Shown: in pieces, positions 1-5,708 of the stretch | Numbering within the stretch: the first letter of the stretch is position 1 | Layout: the number at the start of each line of letters is the position of its first letter | Assembly: GCA_964342365.1 (NCBI GenBank) | Contig: CAYFGW010000279.1 | Location: 1 to 5,708 of the forward strand | Direction: 5' to 3' | From: CAXRDE01 sp964342365 | GTDB taxonomy: Bacteria > Cyanobacteriota > Sericytochromatia > UBA7694 | DNA length: 5,708 nt | Position numbers and translations under genes: made by a program | The notes under the pieces: model-generated | Seen by the model: the letters and a program-made list of their open reading frames with translations, nothing else | Database searches by the model: none | What the model was told of the DNA's origin: nothing

Positions 1-1
1 C

Positions 2-1042
2 AAACCATTGGCGGATCAGGAAAATATTTCTCACGAAGAACTCGCTTACATTGTGGATTCTACCGCTTCACCGATTGCCTCTATTCTGGCCTTTAACGCC
101 TGGCCGGGGTATGTGCAGGCCTTTATTTTTGTGTCTGGAGCAGGGTTCCTGGCTACTGAAAACGCACGGATTTCTTTCTTTTTTCAAAGTATTCCCCTGC
201 ACTTTTACGCCATTTTTGCGGTGCTGGGCACGTTCTTATTATCCATTGACAAGTTGCCCTTTATGAGCAAAAACCTGAAGGCCGCTATTGTGCGGGCGCG
301 CACCGAAGGGCTTTTGGACGCTCCCGGTTCCACGCCTTTAAGTGCAAAAGAGCTGCATACCAGCGATATTCCCGAAGGCTATCAGCCGCACGTGATGGAC
401 TTTTTTGCGCCGTTGCTCTTGCTGATTGGTCTGGCGGTGGGCACCTTTATTACCAGCGGGTCTCCGAACGTGCGCTGGGCCTTCGGGGCCGCTTTGCTCC
501 TGGCGTGCTTAATGGCCATGTTCCGGGGCATGTCTCTCAATGACCTGATGGACGGGCTGGGTAATGGTTTGAAGGGGGTGGTAATGGGCTCTGTGATTCT
601 TTTGTTAGCGATTACTCTGGGCAGTGTGAGTAAAGCTGCCGGCGGCGGAAATTATCTGGTGGAACTGCTGGGAACGAGTATGCCCTACTGGCTGCTTCCC
701 GTCATTTTGCAAGTGTTAACTATTGTGATTGCTTTTTCTACTGGCACCAGCTGGGGTACCTATGCCGTGGCCTTTCCGCTGGCCATGCCACTGGCCTGGG
801 CCCTGGTACAGGCCAATGACTTATCCCACCCCATGCTGTATATGATGATCTGTTTTTCCGCCGTCATGGACGGATCTGTGTTCGGGGATCAGTGTTCTCC
901 CATTTCCGACACCACAGTACTCAGCGCCATGTGTACAGGCTGCGATTTGATGGATCACGTGAGAACGCAGCTACCTCAGGCGGCCATGGCTGCTACTCTG
1001 GCGGCCATAGGTTGGACGGCACTGGCCGCTTTTGTGGTGTAA
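2..1042 (+). CDS. NhaC-family Na+/H+ antiporter, C-terminal part (5' end outside window)
   Basis: Inner-membrane secondary transporter of the NhaC family, most likely exchanging cytoplasmic Na+ for H+. The frame is open to the first base, so the gene is cut at its 5' end; the TTG at 8 is an internal Leu codon, not the start. Counting from that TTG, the visible 344 residues open with a conserved family segment (LAYIVDSTASPIASI, 12-26). Hydrophobic segments follow near 36-80, 131-150, 156-172, 188-206 and 227-268. The signature motifs are STGTSWGTYAVAFPLA (244-259), GDQCSPISDTTVLS (293-306) and DHVRTQLP (316-323), followed by a last membrane segment. A charged loop at about 82-128 links two membrane segments. 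Some family members exchange organic acids (the malate/lactate antiporter MleN), so the substrate is inferred. The gene converges on the next one across 21 bp. Confidence 0.93.
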   Translation, partial: KPLADQENISHEELAYIVDSTASPIASILAFNAWPGYVQAFIFVSGAGFLATENARISFFFQSIPLHFYAIFAVLGTFLLSIDKLPFMSKNLKAAIVRARTEGLLDAPGSTPLSAKELHTSDIPEGYQPHVMDFFAPLLLLIGLAVGTFITSGSPNVRWAFGAALLLACLMAMFRGMSLNDLMDGLGNGLKGVVMGSVILLLAITLGSVSKAAGGGNYLVELLGTSMPYWLLPVILQVLTIVIAFSTGTSWGTYAVAFPLAMPLAWALVQANDLSHPMLYMMICFSAVMDGSVFGDQCSPISDTTVLSAMCTGCDLMDHVRTQLPQAAMAATLAAIGWTALAAFVV

Positions 1043-1063
1043 ACTTTTCAGCCACAGAAGGCG

Positions 1064-1840
1064 CTAAAACAATTCACCCACGGCGGTGATAATTCCCGCC
1101 AGTTCACTGGCAGAATCGGGCAATTGCTGAAGGCTTTGCCCGGTTTTTTTTGAGATCCGGCCCATGACGCCCTGAGCTTCCAACAGAAACTGGAGTTCCT
1201 GACCCAGTTGAACCGCACTAAAGGGATTGGCGCTAATTTTCTGGCGCACCTGTGTGATTTTTTGACCCAGACGGGTTTCCACACGAGCGGTGTCCCCGGG
1301 CAGTTCCCTGGCGTAGTCGATGGCGTGAAGCGTAAAGTAGCCCAGAGAGAGGGCCGCCACGCCCAGAGCGGCCCTGTCCTGGCCAGAAAGGTTTTGTTTT
1401 TTAACCTGAGCCTTCAGTCGTGGCAATAAATCCTGATTGACCGATAACGCTTCGTTAATAAAGTAGGATTTGTGTAAGGCGTTGTTGCTTTCTCGCGCCA
1501 GAGCCAGCAAGCTCTCCAGCTGTTCGTAACGGGGACGACCCTCTACCCGATAAGGCTTCAGTGCGCGAGACAGCTCTTCTTTATAGGCGTTGATTTCGGG
1601 AGCCAGCTTTTTTTCAAGGTTGATCAAAGCCCGTGTGAGCGCACTGCTCTGGCGCCCTCCCAGAGACGCCATCATCTTGCGGCTGGCCTTTTGAATGTCA
1701 CTTGCACCCATGTCTGGATACAGCAAAATCAGTCCCGTATCCAGACCCTCAAAATCTTTCCAGACCGCTGCGGAAACGGGCTGTGTCAGGGTAAAGAGCA
1801 ACGACGCACTCAGAACGGTGGATTTAAGAAGTGATGACAT
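1064..1840 (-). CDS. Exported alpha-helical protein of unknown function
   Basis: A 258-residue protein that I do not recognise. It begins with a Sec signal peptide: Lys6, a hydrophobic core at about 8-18, and a V-S-A cleavage site giving a mature protein from Ala25 (AVWKDFEGLD). There is no lipobox, and the sequence has no cysteine at all. The mature part looks almost wholly helical, rich in Leu, Ala, Gln, Lys and Arg, with no later transmembrane segment, so a periplasmic or secreted soluble protein is likely. The ATG at 1840 is supported by AGAAGG (1848-1853) seven bases upstream, by the signal peptide starting there, and by a near-consensus promoter just beyond. The gene diverges from the operon at 1894 across 53 bp and converges on the antiporter gene. 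Its 3' end also encodes the terminator for that opposing transcript. Confidence 0.85.
   Translation of the reverse strand: MSSLLKSTVLSASLLFTLTQPVSAAVWKDFEGLDTGLILLYPDMGASDIQKASRKMMASLGGRQSSALTRALINLEKKLAPEINAYKEELSRALKPYRVEGRPRYEQLESLLALARESNNALHKSYFINEALSVNQDLLPRLKAQVKKQNLSGQDRAALGVAALSLGYFTLHAIDYARELPGDTARVETRLGQKITQVRQKISANPFSAVQLGQELQFLLEAQGVMGRISKKTGQSLQQLPDSASELAGIITAVGELF
1112..1151 (+). terminator. Intrinsic terminator for the NhaC-family transcript, inside the opposing gene
   Basis: CGGGCAA (1117-1123) pairs perfectly with TTGCCCG (1136-1142). The stem extends outward through a U-G pair and A-U pairs, the loop is 12 nt, and eight T follow (1144-1151). This is a textbook Rho-independent terminator on the + strand, 70 nt past the antiporter stop at 1042. 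It lies within codons about 230-243 of the leftward gene, so the antiporter mRNA would carry antisense sequence to that gene's 3' end. On the - strand no T run follows the stem, so it should act in one direction only. Confidence 0.75.
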
Positions 1841-1861
1841 GGAGCTACCTTCTGGTATAAG
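1834..1861 (+). promoter_or_regulatory. Predicted sigma70 promoter of the 1894-5213 operon
   Basis: ATGACA at 1834-1839 matches the -35 consensus at 5 of 6 positions. A 16-bp spacer leads to TATAAG at 1856-1861 (5 of 6), which is preceded by TGG at 1853-1855, an extended -10. The predicted start is near 1868, giving a leader of about 26 nt that carries AAGGA (1883-1887) six bases before the ATG at 1894. The -35 hexamer overlaps the start codon of the leftward gene (1838-1840). A weaker alternative is TGC-TAGTAT at 1869-1877, but its start would fall on the ribosome binding site. Confidence 0.6.
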
Positions 1862-1872
1862 ATTTTTTTGCT

Positions 1873-1900
1873 AGTATACCCTAAGGAAAACATATGTCAA
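1873..1900 (-). promoter_or_regulatory. Predicted strong sigma70 promoter of the leftward exported-protein gene
   Basis: On the - strand a perfect TTGACA (complement of 1895-1900) is separated by 16 bp from TATACT (complement of 1873-1878, 5 of 6). The predicted start is near 1866, giving a leader of about 26 nt with the AGAAGG ribosome binding site at 1848-1853. The -35 hexamer overlaps the start codon and second codon (ATG TCA) of the rightward gene at 1894. Confidence 0.65.
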
Positions 1901-2223
1901 AAACAAACAAAAATCGTGAAGTGGCCCTCGACAGGCTGATTGCGGGCACCGCCGACAGACTCTGGCAAAACCCACTTTTGCTCAAGCTCATGGGCAAAAA
2001 TGTCAAAGAGGTGCTGGTGCTACAACAGCAGTGGAACCAGGTGCTGCTCGACCTCTGGGCGTTGTTGCAATTGCCCAACCAGCAGATGCAGCAACGCATG
2101 ATGCATCTTTTGCAAATGCTCACCACCGAGTGGCGCTTTGAACAGGAAGACACCCGCGAGCGGCTGGAAAAAATTGAACTGGAACTGGCCGAAATTAAAG
2201 CGCTTCTGAAGCAAAAGCCCTGA
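1894..2223 (+). CDS. Small helical protein with C-terminal coiled coil, faintly phasin/PhaE-like
   Basis: A 109-residue protein with no signal peptide or membrane segment, so probably cytoplasmic. AAGGA six bases before the ATG supports the start, and the first codons are very A-rich. Residues about 25-60 are hydrophobic helix (NPLLLKLMGK, then QQWNQVLLDLWALLQLP). Residues about 80-107 form a charged heptad-like helix (ERLEKIELELAEIKALLKQ). The order 'NPLLL..G..., QQWN, Leu-Pro, terminal coiled coil' recalls the C-terminal region of PHA-synthase subunit PhaE and some phasins. That is my pattern impression, not a family match, and the Leu-Pro-Thr-Arg signature I associate with those proteins is absent. 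It is the first gene of the operon; its TGA shares its last base with the next ATG (TGATG). Confidence 0.8.
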   Translation: MSKTNKNREVALDRLIAGTADRLWQNPLLLKLMGKNVKEVLVLQQQWNQVLLDLWALLQLPNQQMQQRMMHLLQMLTTEWRFEQEDTRERLEKIELELAEIKALLKQKP

Positions 2224-3278
2224 TGGTTACCCGGGCACTCTTGTGTTTGATCACCCTTATTCTAATGGGATGCTATCATATGCAGCCCGCTAAAGACATT
2301 ACGGGCGAGGGTCTTCCCCCTTCAGAGCCGCTTCCAGGTAACGTGAATGTGCCCGGATCCCGCTACTATTCCAATCTGGCCTATGGAGAGGGCGAGCGGC
2401 AACGTTTTGATCTACTTTTGCCTGCGGGAGCTAGCGCTGAGGCACCGGTGCCTCTGGTGCTGTATTTTCACGGCGGCAGCTTTAAAAGCGGTGACAAATC
2501 AGAAGCTTATACGCGCCGGAAAACCTATGAGAATTTAGCGGATCAGGCCCAACAATATCTCGAAGCAGGCATTGCTTTTGCCTCGGCCAACTATACCTAC
2601 TTGAATCAGCCCCCTGAAAAAGACGGGGTTTTACAGCGTGGGGTTTTGCAATCCCTCAGAGACTGCCGCCGGGCTTTACAATTTATTCGCTATCATCAGG
2701 ATACGCTTCATGTGCAAGCCGAAAATATTGCTCTTCACGGTACGTCCGCTGGAGCGGGTGCCGCACTCTGGTTGGGCTTTTCTTCGGAAATGGCGCAGCC
2801 AGAGGCCGAAGACCCCGTGTTAAGAATGTCCAGTCGCGTTACAGCGGTGGCGGCCAATGACGTGCAGGGCAGCTACGATTTTCAGCAGTGGGAAGACGTT
2901 ATTTTTACAGAGTATAATGTGAAATTGGCCTTCTTTTTAAATAGTCCTCTCGCGGGGGAGTTTCTCGATTTTTACGGGCTAAATAATGCCGAAAGTTTTT
3001 ACACAGAACCCTACAAAGATTATCGCCAGCGGGTGGATTTGCTCACTTTAATGGATGCCGAAGACGCTCCCTTTCGGGTGAGTAATCAGCTCACTCCCCT
3101 CAAGCCTCCCGGCAGCACCTTTGCGCTACTGCATCATGCCTATCACGGTCGCGCGCTGCACGAACAGGCCAAACGGGTGGGGCTGTCTCACGACGTATAT
3201 CTGCCTGCTCTCGACATCACAGGCGAGTACGCTACTTCCGCCGATTTTTTAATTCAGGCTTTAAAGCCCAACCTATAA
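2223..3278 (+). CDS. Lipoprotein alpha/beta hydrolase (carboxylesterase-like)
   Basis: A 351-residue predicted serine hydrolase anchored by lipid. The N-terminus is a lipoprotein signal with lipobox L-M-G-C and acylated Cys17, which fixes the first ATG as the start; Met20 would lose it. The alpha/beta-hydrolase core shows the oxyanion-hole motif YFHGGSF (81-87). It then has ALQFIRYHQDTLHVQAENIA (151-170), leading into the nucleophile elbow G-T-S-A-G (173-177) with catalytic Ser175. Then comes ALWLGFSSEMAQPEAEDPVL and a Ser-Ser-Arg segment, typical of esterases related to acetyl-xylan and feruloyl esterases. The acid is probably Asp278 or Asp281, and the base His305 or His308 (HHAYHGRAL). With Tyr at +2, outer-membrane placement is likely if the usual sorting rule applies. 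The substrate is unknown. There is no clear ribosome binding site: the start overlaps the previous stop, implying translational coupling. Confidence 0.88.
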   Translation: MVTRALLCLITLILMGCYHMQPAKDITGEGLPPSEPLPGNVNVPGSRYYSNLAYGEGERQRFDLLLPAGASAEAPVPLVLYFHGGSFKSGDKSEAYTRRKTYENLADQAQQYLEAGIAFASANYTYLNQPPEKDGVLQRGVLQSLRDCRRALQFIRYHQDTLHVQAENIALHGTSAGAGAALWLGFSSEMAQPEAEDPVLRMSSRVTAVAANDVQGSYDFQQWEDVIFTEYNVKLAFFLNSPLAGEFLDFYGLNNAESFYTEPYKDYRQRVDLLTLMDAEDAPFRVSNQLTPLKPPGSTFALLHHAYHGRALHEQAKRVGLSHDVYLPALDITGEYATSADFLIQALKPNL

Positions 3279-3285
3279 ACACCAC

Positions 3286-3290
3286 AGGAG
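3286..3290 (+). promoter_or_regulatory. Ribosome binding site of the PLP enzyme gene
   Basis: AGGAG followed by six T before the ATG at 3297. It lies in the 18-bp gap after the hydrolase stop. It fixes the start and implies efficient independent initiation of the third operon gene, unlike the coupled second one. Confidence 0.8.
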
Positions 3291-3296
3291 TTTTTT

Positions 3297-5213
3297 ATGC
3301 ATCTCACCACCTTACCTTTTTCTGAACAATTGCGTTATTTTCTGGGACAGCTCCTGACGCATCCAGAAATGATGCCCGAAGACTGGTTGCCCCAGGCCAC
3401 CACTTACGATCTTCCTCGCCACTATTCTCAGGAAGTCTTTGAGGACAATGTGAAAAAGGCGATTGGGGAAATTCATCAGCATCAGTTAACGGATCCTGCA
3501 CTGATTCAGCAGCTGTTAGTCAAATGCGGCTTGCCTTATGATTATGCCCGTCTGGGTCAACCGCTGTCTACTCTCTACGAAATGCTCATCAAAGAAGACA
3601 TTGGCAAAGAAGGTACCGCCGTGATGAGCTTTGCTTCCAAAACCAAATCCTTTTTAAGCCTGATTGAAGCCCGTCCCGACACCGCGCAAAAAATCTCTTT
3701 GTACAGCAAGGGCGAAATTCCGCTCTCCGGGCGTTATAAAGCGGAGCTTAGCGAAAAAAACGTTTATTTTTATGAGCATACGGAGCTGCCGGAACTGGAC
3801 TGCAGAGATAACCGACAATGCCTCTGTGTGTACGTGCACCGGGGCCCTTATGACGATGCCTTGAAAGATCTCAAAGCCGATGCCGTCACCTACGAAGTCG
3901 AAGATGGGGGCGTGCTGTGCTTAAACCGTTTGGATAAGGTGAGTTTAAAAGCCTTACAGGTCATTCGCAAGCGGACGGTGTCAGCCCTGTTGCCTCATCA
4001 TGTATTGGCCACGCTTGCGGAACGTTTTGACCTGACAACCCCTGCCCTGCCCGAGGTTCTCCCCATCGCCCCTTTGAAGGAGCAGTGCCATGGGCAACTG
4101 CAACAGCTGTTTGGACACATGGTGGACAGCGAGTACTTTTGTACCGGGCTGGCCGCGGAGGCGGCGGTGTTTCAGGCCACGGCCCACAGTCTGGAACAAT
4201 CGGTGCCCGTGAAACTCTACTATGCCGAAAACGGCTACGGGGGCACGGGCCAGTTAATTGGTGAACTTTTGCCCCGCACAGAGCGCATTGAAGCCACGCC
4301 CCTCAAAGTGTTGCAAGAAGATGCTAATGGTCAAACCCGTACCCTGGTGGACCATTTTATTGGAGCCATAGAGCAGTTAAAGGGCGAACCCGTGATCTTA
4401 TTTGTGGAAACCCCCACCAATCCTGAACTGCAAATGCATGACTTTGAGAAATTGATGGAAGCACTCAGAGCCTATCACCAGCAGCACGGCACCTATGTTC
4501 CCGTTCTTGTAGATACCACCATGGCTCCATTATACGATTTGTTTGCCCAACCCTTTGCCAGAGACTGGCCGTTTCTGGTGGTGAAAAGTGGTTCCAAATA
4601 CTTTACCCGGGGCAAGGCCACATTGGGGGTGGTGATGGCCAATGGCCACCCTCTGGCCCAGAGCATCATGCAAAATATGCGGGTGTATGGCCAGGATGCC
4701 GATGCCTTTGCTAAAGCCAGTCAAATGGCGTATTTGGCCGCTGGATTACAGGACTTGCGTCCCCGGATGGAGGCCATTACGCAAAATACCCGCGTCATTG
4801 CCCATCATTTACAGCAAGAAATGGCTCTCCGGGGGCTGCCCTTTACGCTCTACACCATGAGTGATGAGCAGCTGGAGCAGGGGTTGCTGAGCGGTATTAT
4901 TTCTTTTTATCTGCCACCCGTGCCCAATCAGACGGTGGATCTGGTGGATGAATTTGTGGACTATCTTTTGAAGACCATTCCTGAGTACGTCAAAAATCGT
5001 GTGAGCTACGGTCAGGCCAATCACTTTATTTATGTGATCAATCCAGAAGAGTCTACCCAGGGTGCTTTATCCAAAGAAGTCAAAGAGGCACAGAAAAAAG
5101 ACAATGTACAAATTTGTCGTCTTTCTGTGCCGGCGCACTGCGAACCTGAAGTGTTTAATCAGGCGGTCAGCGCATTTTTAGAGCTAAAATATGGCGCTAC
5201 TGAGCCTTCTTGA
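3297..5213 (+). CDS. PLP-dependent enzyme of the cystathionine gamma-synthase fold, with large insertion
   Basis: A 638-residue cytoplasmic enzyme; family members are usually about 380-430. The PLP core runs from about 265 to 630. It has CTGLAAEAAVFQA (282-294) at the phosphate-binding turn, ENGYGGTGQL with ring-stacking Tyr314, ETPTNPEL (371-378), VDTTMAPL with Asp406 for the pyridine nitrogen, and KSGSKYFTRG with Schiff-base Lys434. Next come GLQDLRPRME (483-491) and a terminal CRLSVPAH whose Arg608 fits the carboxylate-binding Arg. Upstream, YDYARLGQP (81-89) matches the Y-x-R loop that reaches the neighbouring subunit's cofactor. About 200 residues separate it from the phosphate turn, where roughly 40 are usual. 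The reaction (gamma-synthase, gamma- or beta-lyase, or sulfhydrylase) cannot be decided. It is the last gene of the operon; its end overlaps the convergent gene by 17 bp. Confidence 0.88.
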   Translation: MHLTTLPFSEQLRYFLGQLLTHPEMMPEDWLPQATTYDLPRHYSQEVFEDNVKKAIGEIHQHQLTDPALIQQLLVKCGLPYDYARLGQPLSTLYEMLIKEDIGKEGTAVMSFASKTKSFLSLIEARPDTAQKISLYSKGEIPLSGRYKAELSEKNVYFYEHTELPELDCRDNRQCLCVYVHRGPYDDALKDLKADAVTYEVEDGGVLCLNRLDKVSLKALQVIRKRTVSALLPHHVLATLAERFDLTTPALPEVLPIAPLKEQCHGQLQQLFGHMVDSEYFCTGLAAEAAVFQATAHSLEQSVPVKLYYAENGYGGTGQLIGELLPRTERIEATPLKVLQEDANGQTRTLVDHFIGAIEQLKGEPVILFVETPTNPELQMHDFEKLMEALRAYHQQHGTYVPVLVDTTMAPLYDLFAQPFARDWPFLVVKSGSKYFTRGKATLGVVMANGHPLAQSIMQNMRVYGQDADAFAKASQMAYLAAGLQDLRPRMEAITQNTRVIAHHLQQEMALRGLPFTLYTMSDEQLEQGLLSGIISFYLPPVPNQTVDLVDEFVDYLLKTIPEYVKNRVSYGQANHFIYVINPEESTQGALSKEVKEAQKKDNVQICRLSVPAHCEPEVFNQAVSAFLELKYGATEPS

Positions 5214-5708
5214 AAGAAACGCTGCTAAAGGCGTCCGGGGCCACGTTAATTTTGCCCAGATACGCCGGGGCGGTCAGCGCCTGAGACGTAATCGCTCCGG
5301 GGCCAGGTTCGGTTTCTTTGTAGGTTATCGTCAGGGTGCTGCCTTCAAGGGTGGCGCCGGTGATTTCGGTGCCAAATCCGCCCGTGGGTTTTTGTCCCAT
5401 AAACACGGCGACGACCACTTCTTCCTCAAAGTTGATCTCAGGTAGATCTGCTGCGGAACCGTGATGTTTTTTCCAGAGGACTTCCCATTCTTCTGCTGTG
5501 CTGGCGTGGGTTTGTTCAGCGGTTTTATGACGGCTATTGCTTTTGCGCTCAATCTGGGTGACGGTGAGGCCGTTCTGGCTGCTTACGTCACTGGTGTTAC
5601 CGCTGGCCATGGCCTGAAGCTTTTTGAGCACGGATTCAGGACCCGTGGCGGTAATCTGAACGGGAAAGGACTCTCTGACCACCACATCACTCAGCGTGCC
5701 CGCATCTT
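5197..5708 (-). CDS. PrcB C-terminal-domain protein, 5' end outside window
   Basis: The frame stays open to the window edge, reading Asp-Ala-Gly-Thr-Leu-Ser-Asp before the GTG at 5685. The gene is therefore cut and that GTG is not shown to be the start. Counting from it, residues about 60-150 match the PrcB C-terminal domain, named after a subunit of the Treponema denticola dentilisin protease complex: EEWEVLWKKH (65-74), VVVAVFMGQKPTGGFG (90-105), YKETEPGPGA (122-131) and QALTAPAYLGKI (135-146). Such domains usually sit in exported proteins; a signal peptide would lie outside the window. The stretch before it (VVVRESFPVQITATG, then a Ser/Asn-rich linker at about 28-60) looks like the last strands of another small domain. 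No protease gene is visible here, so a role in a protease complex is only a family name. Confidence 0.85.
   Translation of the reverse strand, partial: DAGTLSDVVVRESFPVQITATGPESVLKKLQAMASGNTSDVSSQNGLTVTQIERKSNSRHKTAEQTHASTAEEWEVLWKKHHGSAADLPEINFEEEVVVAVFMGQKPTGGFGTEITGATLEGSTLTITYKETEPGPGAITSQALTAPAYLGKINVAPDAFSSVSFKKAQ

Larger units (their letters stand above)
1834..1900. repeat. Imperfect dyad spanning both start codons and both promoters
   Basis: The region is symmetric about base 1867. TGACAT (1835-1840) mirrors ATGTCA (1894-1899). CCTT (1848-1851) mirrors AAGG (1883-1886). GGTATA (1854-1859) mirrors TATACC (1875-1880). I count 18 of 33 positions matching between the halves, against about 8 expected by chance. 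The start codon, ribosome binding site, -10 and -35 of each gene thus fall at mirror positions. The GGTATA/TATACC inverted repeat with a 15-bp spacer could also be an operator, though 6-bp arms are short. Confidence 0.55.

Noticed and set aside
8..10. TTG as a start codon for the antiporter
   Set aside because: The frame is open upstream to the window edge, the next residues continue a conserved internal family segment, and NhaC proteins are about 100 or more residues longer.
1030..1059. Hairpin TTTTGTGG/CCACAGAA across the antiporter stop and the 21-bp gap
   Set aside because: It has a 14-nt loop and no T run on either strand; the hairpin at 1112-1151 is a far better terminator.
1082..1110. 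Short inverted repeats GGCGG/CCGCC (1082-1100) and CCAGT/ACTGG (1099-1110)
   Set aside because: They are five-base arms inside codons of the exported protein with no T run, and could be chance.
1881..2214. Two - strand open frames opposite the 109-residue gene
   Set aside because: Their composition (Cys/Ser- or Phe/Gln/Leu-rich) is typical of antisense shadows, and they have no ribosome binding site. The + strand frame has an SD site, a promoter and coupling to the hydrolase.
3254..3296. Possible internal promoter before the PLP gene: TATAAA at 3274-3279 and the palindrome GGCTTTAAAGCC at 3257-3268
   Set aside because: There is no acceptable -35 at 16-18 bp, and transcription would begin on or next to the ribosome binding site. 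The palindrome is in coding sequence with no T run after it, so it is neither a promoter nor a terminator.
5191..5445. Open + strand frame of 84 codons after the PLP gene
   Set aside because: It is the complement of the PrcB-domain gene, whose family motifs are clear on the other strand; it has no ribosome binding site or sensible composition.

Overview
The window is a compact stretch of a bacterial chromosome, about 50% G+C by eye. It holds six protein-coding genes and almost no non-coding DNA. Two cut genes lie at the edges: an NhaC-family antiporter on the left (+) and a PrcB-domain secreted-type protein on the right (-). Between them are a leftward gene for an exported protein of unknown function and a rightward three-gene operon. 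A lipobox lipoprotein, a Sec signal peptide and good Shine-Dalgarno sites suggest a Gram-negative-type bacterium. I cannot place it more closely, and there are no rRNA, tRNA, phage, IS, CRISPR or integrase signals.

Layout. Positions 2-1042 (+) encode the C-terminal part of a Na+/H+ antiporter of the NhaC family. It converges, across 21 bp, on 1064-1840 (-), a 258-residue protein with a Sec signal peptide and no recognised domain. A good intrinsic terminator for the antiporter transcript (1112-1151, +) lies inside the 3' coding end of that opposing gene. Positions 1841-1893 are a 53-bp divergent control region. Near-consensus promoters for the two directions point at each other, and each -35 hexamer overlaps the other gene's start codon. 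The rightward operon is 1894-2223 (109-residue helical protein), 2223-3278 (lipoprotein alpha/beta hydrolase, start overlapping the previous stop by 1 nt) and 3297-5213 (638-residue PLP enzyme of the cystathionine gamma-synthase fold with a large extra segment). The last gene overlaps the convergent gene 5197-5708 (-) by 17 bp.

How the genes work together. Spacing and translational coupling support co-transcription of the three operon genes, but no shared pathway can be read from them. One product is a predicted surface lipoprotein hydrolase, one a cytosolic amino-acid-type PLP enzyme, and one a small helical protein with faint resemblance to PHA-granule proteins. The points most worth a second look are the symmetric interlocked promoters, the terminator embedded in a coding region, and the unusual architecture of the PLP enzyme.
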